From assembly GCA_023405875.1 (NCBI GenBank), contig JAEXXN010000357.1, positions 1-6,019 of the forward strand: 6,019 nt of DNA. The letters run 5' to 3'. Within the stretch, counting starts at the first letter, position 1. Each line of letters opens with the position of its first letter. This document shows positions 1-4,124 of this stretch, piece by piece. Position numbers and translations under genes: made by a program. The notes beneath the pieces are model-generated. The model saw nothing but the letters and a program-made list of their open reading frames with translations, did no database searches and was not told the DNA's origin. This stretch comes from Bacillota bacterium. GTDB lineage: Bacteria > Bacillota > Clostridia > Lutisporales > Lutisporaceae.

Positions 1-1184
1 ACTCTGAGCTGGAGGCAAGAATGCTTGGCAGCAGCCAGCCGATGTTCAACAAGGTATCCGGCTCTGTTCTGGTTGGCCTCGCAGGAGGCCTTGCAGGCAG
101 CCTGCTGGTAATTCTCCTGGGTATAAGCATCGAGGATCACACAAAGGCTGGAGGGGGATCGCTGGCAGAGGCCATAACATATATATGGATAATAGCCATC
201 CTTCTGTCAATGATAAACCCGAGGTATCTGTGCTTTTCTTATGCAGGCGGTATTGTAGCCATAATGAATCTTTTGTTTGGTTTTCCCTCAGTAAGTGTAC
301 CGGGTTTGATGGCATTGATCGGTGTACTTCATCTGATTGAGAGCTTTCTTATATGGATGGATGGGTATACCTACTCCGTTCCTCTGTTTTTAAAAAGAAA
401 GGACGGAAGGATTGTGGGAGGCTATACAATGAACAGGATATGGCCTATACCCCTGGTGGTTTTCGCCGTATTGGCAGGGGCTCCGGGAGCCGGAGTGAGC
501 CTTGCAGGTATTATTTCCATGCCGGATTGGTGGCCTCTTCTGAAGCATTCTGCATCCCACGCCGACGGTCTGCTGTATTTGCCCATTGTTGTCCCTGTGG
601 TTCTGGGCTATGGAGACATGGCTATAACCACGATGCCTGAAAGAAAGTGCAGGAGCTCCGCCGTAAGGCTTGGCGGTTATAGCCTTGTACTGATCCTGCT
701 TTCTCTCGCGGCTTCAAAGTACAGGATATTTGCTTTTGCAGCCGCCGTTTTTGCTCCCCTTGCCCATGAGCTGCTCATACTTTATGGGGCAAGAGAGGAG
801 GAAGAGGGCGAACCGGATTTCGCATACAAGGAAAACGGTGTGAAGGTGCTTTATGTGAGAAAGGCTTCTGTTGCAGATAAAATGAAGCTTGAAGCGGGAG
901 ATACGATAGTAGGGATCAATGGTGCAAAGCTTCACAATGAAAATCAGCTGGCTGAATTTCTAAGCAGCTACCCTTCGTACATATGGATGGATATAAAAAA
1001 AGCAGGGGGAAAGCTGGTGACTGTTGAGCATTCCGACTACAGGTCGGGGATCGGCAGCCTTGGAGCGTTGATAGTTCCCCGTTCTCCTGAGCTATACTAT
1101 GAGATAGGAAGGGGAAGCTCCCTGCTGAAAAGGATGATAGAGCGGCTTAAGGGGAAGAATAATAATCAGGATCTGGATGCGTAG
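1..1184 (+). CDS. Polytopic membrane protein with C-terminal PDZ domain, MinJ/YvjD-like (5' partial)
   Basis: Membrane protein with a PDZ domain, which normally binds peptide tails or segments of partner proteins; in Bacillus subtilis the similarly built MinJ (YvjD) links DivIVA to the Min division-site system. Numbering from the ATG at 21, hydrophobic segments lie near residues 14-36, 50-64, 70-88, 93-112, 143-165, 184-203 and 219-256. An acidic linker (258-265) follows, then the PDZ domain at about 268-337, with the typical GDTIVGINGAKL stretch at 293-304. The C-terminal tail is basic. The ATG at 21 has a GGAGG five bases upstream and could be a start. However, the frame stays open to the window edge (codons from base 3 read SELEAR), and relatives I recall have another N-terminal membrane segment followed by a similar charged stretch, so I treat the gene as cut at the left. 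Function by MinJ analogy is inference; clostridial relatives are mostly uncharacterised. Confidence 0.8.
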   Translation, partial: SELEARMLGSSQPMFNKVSGSVLVGLAGGLAGSLLVILLGISIEDHTKAGGGSLAEAITYIWIIAILLSMINPRYLCFSYAGGIVAIMNLLFGFPSVSVPGLMALIGVLHLIESFLIWMDGYTYSVPLFLKRKDGRIVGGYTMNRIWPIPLVVFAVLAGAPGAGVSLAGIISMPDWWPLLKHSASHADGLLYLPIVVPVVLGYGDMAITTMPERKCRSSAVRLGGYSLVLILLSLAASKYRIFAFAAAVFAPLAHELLILYGAREEEEGEPDFAYKENGVKVLYVRKASVADKMKLEAGDTIVGINGAKLHNENQLAEFLSSYPSYIWMDIKKAGGKLVTVEHSDYRSGIGSLGALIVPRSPELYYEIGRGSSLLKRMIERLKGKNNNQDLDA

Positions 1185-1191
1185 CAGCAAA

Positions 1192-1250
1192 TGCCAGGCA
1201 CCTAAGCTATAAGCTATTCATTGAATAGCTTATAGCTTAGGTGCCTGGCA
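1192..1250. repeat. 59-bp palindrome between convergent genes; possible bidirectional terminator or REP-like element
   Basis: The arms 1192-1220 and 1222-1250 are perfect 29-nt reverse complements around one central T (1221). The outer ends, TGCCAGGCA (1192-1200) and TGCCTGGCA (1242-1250), are each nearly palindromic themselves. Inside, the left arm holds a tandem heptamer AAGCTAT twice (1204-1210, 1211-1217), mirrored on the right. It starts 8 bases after the stop of the PDZ gene and ends 4 bases before the stop of the minus-strand small ORF. This position suits a terminator for both directions, but only three T's follow on either strand (GTTTAA on plus, ATTTGC on minus), so it is not a textbook rho-independent terminator. 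The GTGCC-W-GGCAC ends recall dispersed extragenic palindromes of the REP type; that is recall, not a search result. Confidence 0.8.
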
Positions 1251-1253
1251 CGT

Positions 1254-1421
1254 TTAATCCCTCCTGTTTTCCATCGTATAATTCAGCAGTTCGCTGAAAG
1301 TGTCGCGGTTTCTCATATTTGCGTTTTCAAAGCACCTGAAAGCACGTATGAATTGATCGTTTTCCTTCTGGCTGCTTTTTTTCAAAGGGGTGTTGACAGC
1401 CTTGCCGTCGTCAATTTCCAT
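1254..1421 (-). CDS. Small hypothetical protein, 55 aa
   Basis: I do not recognise this protein. The reading frame is open further upstream (to 1553), but the start at 1419-1421 is the only one with a plausible ribosome binding site: GAGGT ends seven bases before the ATG, while the farther upstream ATGs lack one. The product is short, hydrophilic and charged, with no signal peptide or membrane segment. It begins MEIDDGKAV, and its second half (about residues 23-55, starting ENDQFIRAFRCF) looks helical. It converges on the PDZ gene across the 1192-1250 palindrome and diverges from the ABC ATPase gene, so the region 1422-1601 would have to hold promoters for both directions. No clear promoter is visible on the minus strand. 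It could be a chance ORF; homologues in related genomes would decide. Confidence 0.4.
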   Translation of the reverse strand: MEIDDGKAVNTPLKKSSQKENDQFIRAFRCFENANMRNRDTFSELLNYTMENRRD

Positions 1422-1534
1422 GGGCATACCTCGTTTCATATTTTTACAGCATATTTCTGCAATGCTGCTTACTATGCTTAATGTATTTATGAGATGATAC
1501 AAAAATATAAATATACATTCATTATTTCTCCTAA

Positions 1535-1563
1535 TGGAATAATTATTCGACATAAACTATACT
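1535..1563 (+). promoter_or_regulatory. Weak candidate promoter for the ABC ATPase gene
   Basis: A good -10 hexamer TATACT lies at 1558-1563 in a very AT-rich stretch, which would put transcription start near 1570 and give a leader of about 30 nt before the TTG start. The hexamer at 17-bp spacing (1535-1540, TGGAAT) is a poor -35 match, so an activator or another start is possible. The rest of 1422-1601 holds only a minor 6-bp inverted repeat, CAGCAT (1447-1452) with ATGCTG (1462-1467). I see no cre-like site. Confidence 0.3.
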
Positions 1564-1587
1564 TTATTTAGAAATCAATAAAAGCAA

Positions 1588-1596
1588 GGGAGAGGA
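1588..1596 (+). promoter_or_regulatory. Ribosome binding site fixing a TTG start
   Basis: The purine-rich GGGAGAGGA ends five bases before TTG 1602-1604. No ATG in the ABC frame is better placed, and translation from this TTG gives the normal N-terminus of the family (MASLSLKHIKK), so the TTG is the start. Confidence 0.75.
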
Positions 1597-1601
1597 AGCA
1601 A

Positions 1602-2711
1602 TTGGCAAGTTTATCCTTAAAGCATATAAAAAAGGTTTACCCCGGAAATGTAACAGCTGTAAAGGATTTCAGCATGGAAATCGAGCATAAAGAGTTTATT
1701 GTCCTGGTAGGACCTTCAGGCTGCGGAAAAACTACTACTCTCAGAATGATAGCAGGGCTTGAGGAAATTTCCGAAGGGGAGCTTTACATTGGAGACAGGC
1801 TTGTCAATGATGTGGCGCCCAAGGACAGGGATATAGCGATGGTTTTTCAGAACTATGCATTATATCCTCATATGACGGTTTATGACAACATGGCCTTTGG
1901 CCTGAAGCTGAAAAAGCTTCCAAAGGCTGAAATAGACGAGAGAGTGAGAAAGGCTGCTAAAATCCTTGAAATTGAGACTCTGCTGGACAGAAGGCCCAAG
2001 GCATTGTCCGGGGGTCAGAGGCAGAGGGTTGCACTCGGAAGGGCAATGGTCAGGGAGCCCAAGGTGTTCCTTATGGATGAACCTCTTTCGAATCTTGATG
2101 CCAAGCTGAGAGTCCAGATGAGGACCGAAATTGCAAAGCTTCACAAAAGTCTCAACACTACCTTCATATATGTTACCCACGATCAGACAGAAGCGATGAC
2201 GATGGGCAGCAGGATAGTCATCATGAGGGATGGTGACATCCAGCAGATAGACAGTCCTCAGAATGCCTATGACAAGCCGGCCAATCTTTTTGTAGCCGGT
2301 TTTATAGGAAGCCCCCAGATGAATATATTCAAGGGCAATGTTGTCGAAGAAGGTGGAAAGGTGGCTCTGAAGCTTACTGACGGAACTGTTCTGGGAATTA
2401 CTGACGACACCGGCAGGAGACTGAAGGGCAATGGCTATATTTCAAAGGAAGTATATATAGGCATAAGGCCTGAGCATCTTCATGAAGCAGACATAGACCC
2501 CCTGACAAGCAATTTCTCCACAATTACCGGAAAGGTCGAGGTTGCCGAGCTTATGGGAGCAGAGACCTACCTTCATTTCAACAAATGTGAAAAACAGGTG
2601 ATTGCAAGGGTTGATGCAAAAACCACCAAGAGAGCGGGAGATGATGTGAAGCTCCATCTCCATTGGGATAAAATTCACCTGTTTGATGCAGGAACAGAAA
2701 AGGCAATATGA
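1602..2711 (+). CDS. ugpC: Sugar ABC transporter ATP-binding protein, MsmX/MsiK/UgpC family (CUT1)
   Basis: Cytoplasmic ATPase that drives binding-protein-dependent sugar importers of the CUT1 class. All nucleotide-binding elements are intact: Walker A GPSGCGKTT (37-45), Q-loop at Q83 followed by NYALYPHMTV, signature LSGGQ (135-139), Walker B VFLMDEP (155-161), D-loop SNLDAKLR (163-170) and switch His193. Residues from about 240 to 365 form the MalK-type regulatory (TOBE/OB) region, including GIRPEHL (287-293). Length, 369 aa, is normal for the family. No permease or solute-binding gene adjoins it, as with B. subtilis MsmX and Streptomyces MsiK, which energise several importers encoded elsewhere. 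The label UgpC is the common database name and does not prove glycerol-3-phosphate transport. It starts at TTG and is probably cotranscribed with the CdaR-like regulator 112 bases downstream. Confidence 0.95.
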   Translation: MASLSLKHIKKVYPGNVTAVKDFSMEIEHKEFIVLVGPSGCGKTTTLRMIAGLEEISEGELYIGDRLVNDVAPKDRDIAMVFQNYALYPHMTVYDNMAFGLKLKKLPKAEIDERVRKAAKILEIETLLDRRPKALSGGQRQRVALGRAMVREPKVFLMDEPLSNLDAKLRVQMRTEIAKLHKSLNTTFIYVTHDQTEAMTMGSRIVIMRDGDIQQIDSPQNAYDKPANLFVAGFIGSPQMNIFKGNVVEEGGKVALKLTDGTVLGITDDTGRRLKGNGYISKEVYIGIRPEHLHEADIDPLTSNFSTITGKVEVAELMGAETYLHFNKCEKQVIARVDAKTTKRAGDDVKLHLHWDKIHLFDAGTEKAI

Positions 2712-2734
2712 AATACCGGTGAGGTATGCTAATA

Positions 2735-2765
2735 TATAAGCAGATGGCAAAACCATCTGCTTATA
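2735..2765 (+). terminator. 13-bp perfect hairpin after the ABC ATPase gene (partial terminator or RNA-stabilising stem)
   Basis: Arms 2735-2747 and 2753-2765 pair perfectly (13 bp) around the loop CAAAA. No T-run follows (the next bases are ACACATCAT), so strong intrinsic termination is not expected. It may protect the 3' end of the ATPase message or lower downstream expression. A small 5-bp hairpin, ATACC/GGTAT, lies just upstream at 2713-2727. The fold is certain from sequence; the role is inferred. Confidence 0.5.
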
Positions 2766-2772
2766 ACACATC

Positions 2773-2817
2773 ATAGAGGTTGGGTACATTTACCGCCTCG
2801 TTATATTCTATTGAGGT
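2773..2817 (+). promoter_or_regulatory. Structured leader of the regulator gene, copy A of a 34-nt element plus its Shine-Dalgarno
   Basis: Copy A (2773-2806) matches copy B (3840-3873) at 28 of 34 positions without gaps. It folds as GAGG 2776-2779 with CCTC 2796-2799, a bulged T2780, then T2781-G2795, G2782-C2794 and G2783-C2793 around a 9-nt loop. The CCTC strand can instead pair with the Shine-Dalgarno GAGG at 2813-2816 (6 pairs counting two G-U: 2795-2800 with 2812-2817), which sits seven bases before the ATG at 2824. The two pairings exclude each other, as in a translational switch. I cannot assign it to a known riboswitch class. Confidence 0.5.
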
Positions 2818-2823
2818 AATGCT

Positions 2824-3822
2824 ATGGTTGATATGCGGCAGCTGCTTGCAAGGGCAGAAGAGATAACGAAAAAAAGAATGGCTGTTGTAATGAGCGGCGG
2901 AAGCCTGGCCGGCACTGAAGGCACCGAGCCTCATATAACCTATGAAGAGGCGGTTAAGAATGCCGGAAAGAACTACAGGGGCTGGAACATATATGCCTGT
3001 GGCGGAGCAGAAGCCAGACTGTTTCTATGTATCTCAGCGGACAGCTACTATGAAAATGAAGCCACAGGACTGGCAATGCTGCTTATGAATTCAGCCGCAC
3101 CAGGTGAGGCCTCCCCTGAAGCCTATATGAGAAAAGCGGTTGAGGGTGATTATGATGCAGCTGAGCTTGCAGGACTGGAGGAAAATCTGAAGGACTGTTT
3201 TCCGGGCTATTTGCTTCTGATCGACAATTTCAGGGATTCCAGGGCTGAGGTGCTGGAGATACTGGTAAATACCGTGAATGTGAAAATCAATTTTTTCCAC
3301 GGCAACAGGCTGATAGCCGTTGCAGAGGAAGATAACATTTCCGAAGCCTGCAGCAGCTTCAGCAAGAATGTTCTGAGCGAGCTCCTGCTTGAATGTACTG
3401 TAATAATAGGCGGAAGAGCAGAGGCTGCAAGGGAGCTCCATGAGCTTTATGAAAACTGCAAGGAGGCTCTATGTCTCAAGAGCATATACCGCCTGGGGGA
3501 CAGTGTGCTGAACTATGATACCCTGTACGGCTACAGGATCGCATATAATCTTGACCCAAAGCTTAAGGCTTTCATAAAAAAAAGGGTATTCACGGAAGAA
3601 TTCAGTGAGGCCGCCAATGGGGAGCTGGGAAGCACCATTGAGGAATTTTTCAGGAACAATCTTAATCTGACCGATACTGCGGCAAAGCTGTATGTGCACA
3701 GAAATACACTTCTGTACAGGCTTGACAAAATATACAGGTACACAGGCTTTGATCTGAAAAAGTTCGAGGACAGCTGGCTTTTCAGGCTGGCATGGATGAT
3801 CAACAAGGAAAGAGAAGAATAG
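2824..3822 (+). CDS. CdaR/PucR-type transcriptional regulator with C-terminal helix-turn-helix
   Basis: Predicted DNA-binding regulator of 332 aa. The C-terminus (about 269-329) is the PucR/CdaR helix-turn-helix: TIEEFFRNNLNLTDTAAKL followed by recognition helix VHRNTLLYRLDKI (291-303) and the usual FDL...F.DSW.FRLA ending. The middle (about 126-240) fits the degenerate GGDEF-like domain common in this family. The N-terminal 120 residues are family-typical but I cannot assign a ligand; no sugar-diacid-recognition domain or membrane segment is evident. The start ATG has GAGG seven bases upstream; an overlapping ATG at 2819 is out of frame and too close to the site. It follows the CUT1 ATPase gene in the same direction and is bracketed by the two 34-nt elements, suggesting carbohydrate-related control and possible RNA-level regulation of its own translation (inference). 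Family members respond to various small molecules, so the effector is unknown. Confidence 0.88.
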   Translation: MVDMRQLLARAEEITKKRMAVVMSGGSLAGTEGTEPHITYEEAVKNAGKNYRGWNIYACGGAEARLFLCISADSYYENEATGLAMLLMNSAAPGEASPEAYMRKAVEGDYDAAELAGLEENLKDCFPGYLLLIDNFRDSRAEVLEILVNTVNVKINFFHGNRLIAVAEEDNISEACSSFSKNVLSELLLECTVIIGGRAEAARELHELYENCKEALCLKSIYRLGDSVLNYDTLYGYRIAYNLDPKLKAFIKKRVFTEEFSEAANGELGSTIEEFFRNNLNLTDTAAKLYVHRNTLLYRLDKIYRYTGFDLKKFEDSWLFRLAWMINKEREE

Positions 3823-3839
3823 AGCGGTACCCGCCACCT

Positions 3840-3873
3840 ATAGAGGTGGGGGTCATCTATCCCCTCGTTATAT
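3840..3873 (+). repeat. Copy B of the 34-nt structured element, 3' of the regulator gene
   Basis: Begins 18 bases after the stop of the regulator gene. The stem is GAGG 3843-3846 with CCTC 3863-3866, a bulged T3847, then G3848-C3862, G3849-C3861 and G3850-T3860 around a 9-nt loop. Compared with copy A (2773-2806) the six differences are three in the loop and three in the stem, and all three stem changes keep pairing. A competing upstream strand exists: CCACCT (3834-3839) can pair with AGGTGG (3844-3849). A further small stem, GCGG/CCGC, lies at 3824-3834. The terminator starts three bases after the element. Confidence 0.55.
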
Positions 3874-3876
3874 ATG

Positions 3877-3933
3877 AAGTACATCCCGAATGTCAGATAA
3901 AAATATGCTTTCATTTGGTGATGTACTTTTTTT
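3877..3933 (+). terminator. Strong intrinsic terminator of the ATPase-regulator operon
   Basis: AAGTACATC (3877-3885) pairs with GATGTACTT (3920-3928). After a single bulged T3919 the stem continues with 3886-3892 against 3912-3918 (CCGAATG with CATTTGG, one G-U), giving about 16 pairs around a 19-nt AT-rich loop. Seven T's follow at 3927-3933. This ends the upstream operon and isolates uvrB. Confidence 0.85.
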
Positions 3934-3941
3934 ATTTACTG

Positions 3942-3970
3942 TTGACAATGTATAGTATGAGTAATACAAT
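3942..3970 (+). promoter_or_regulatory. Near-consensus sigma-A promoter of uvrB (P1)
   Basis: TTGACA at 3942-3947 is a perfect -35, followed by a 17-bp spacer and the -10 TACAAT (3965-3970). Transcription would start near 3977, inside the LexA box. It lies directly behind the upstream terminator, leaving a leader of about 148 nt before uvrB. Confidence 0.85.
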
Positions 3971-3975
3971 AATTA

Positions 3976-3989
3976 CGAACAGGTGTTCT
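3976..3989 (+). promoter_or_regulatory. LexA (DinR-type) SOS box
   Basis: CGAACAGGTGTTCT matches the Gram-positive SOS consensus CGAACRNRYGTTYG at all but the last base, with intact GAAC/GTTC half-sites. It covers the predicted transcription start of P1, so bound LexA would block initiation. Control of uvrB by LexA is established in B. subtilis; here it is inferred from the site. Confidence 0.88.
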
Positions 3990-4021
3990 TATAAAATTGG
4001 AATTGTTTAGTCGGTGAAGCA

Positions 4022-4054
4022 ATAAATACAATTATATGGAAATATTGTATTTAT
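4022..4054. repeat. 11-bp perfect inverted repeat in the uvrB leader
   Basis: ATAAATACAAT (4022-4032) and ATTGTATTTAT (4044-4054) are perfect reverse complements separated by 11 bases. Each arm carries TACAAT, the same hexamer as the P1 -10, so the left arm could serve as a -10 for a weak extra promoter (TTGTTT at 4003-4008, 18-bp spacer). It may be an operator for P2 or an RNA hairpin in the P1 transcript; it has no T-run and is A/T-only apart from one C-G pair. Confidence 0.5.
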
Positions 4055-4072
4055 GTAACATGGATACACCTG

Positions 4073-4081
4073 TGGTATAAT
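4073..4081 (+). promoter_or_regulatory. Second uvrB promoter candidate (P2), extended -10
   Basis: TGGTATAAT is a consensus extended -10 (TGN plus TATAAT at 4076-4081). The -35 is weak (TTATGT at 4051-4056, 19-bp spacer). Start would be near 4088, about 37 bases before the uvrB ATG and downstream of the LexA box, so it could give LexA-independent basal expression. Confidence 0.5.
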
Positions 4082-4124
4082 CGTTATGTATGCTTAACGT
4101 ATAGGATTTAGGGTGGGTGATACT

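Noticed and set aside
1473..1486. TATGCTTAATGTAT shared 13 of 14 with 4089-4102 in the uvrB leader
   Set aside because: A match of this size is expected by chance among AT-rich segments of a 6-kb window, and the positions relative to the genes differ.
1487..1522. 11-codon minus-strand ORF with a good AGGAG upstream of the small protein gene, as a possible leader peptide
   Set aside because: Good spacing, but no attenuator-like hairpins or special codon runs follow, and the downstream gene is itself uncertain.
1535..1600. Search for a cre (CcpA) site ahead of the sugar ATPase gene
   Set aside because: No stretch fits the TGWAANCGNTNWCA consensus acceptably.
1860..2180. Long minus-strand ORFs inside the ATPase, regulator and uvrB genes (for example 1860-2180, 3091-3441, 5049-5549)
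   Set aside because: They are antisense shadows of well-supported coding regions with no family likeness or initiation signals.
2776..2820. Resemblance of the leader to a preQ1-I riboswitch (AGAGGTT start) or a purine riboswitch (CTCGTTATAT)
   Set aside because: Only short opening strings agree. The preQ1 A-rich tail and pseudoknot strand, and the purine P2/P3 loops and conserved core, are absent.
3792..4010. 72-codon plus-strand ORF across the regulator's end and the uvrB promoter
   Set aside because: It overlaps the regulator C-terminus, the terminator, the -35/-10 and the LexA box, has no ribosome binding site and resembles no protein.
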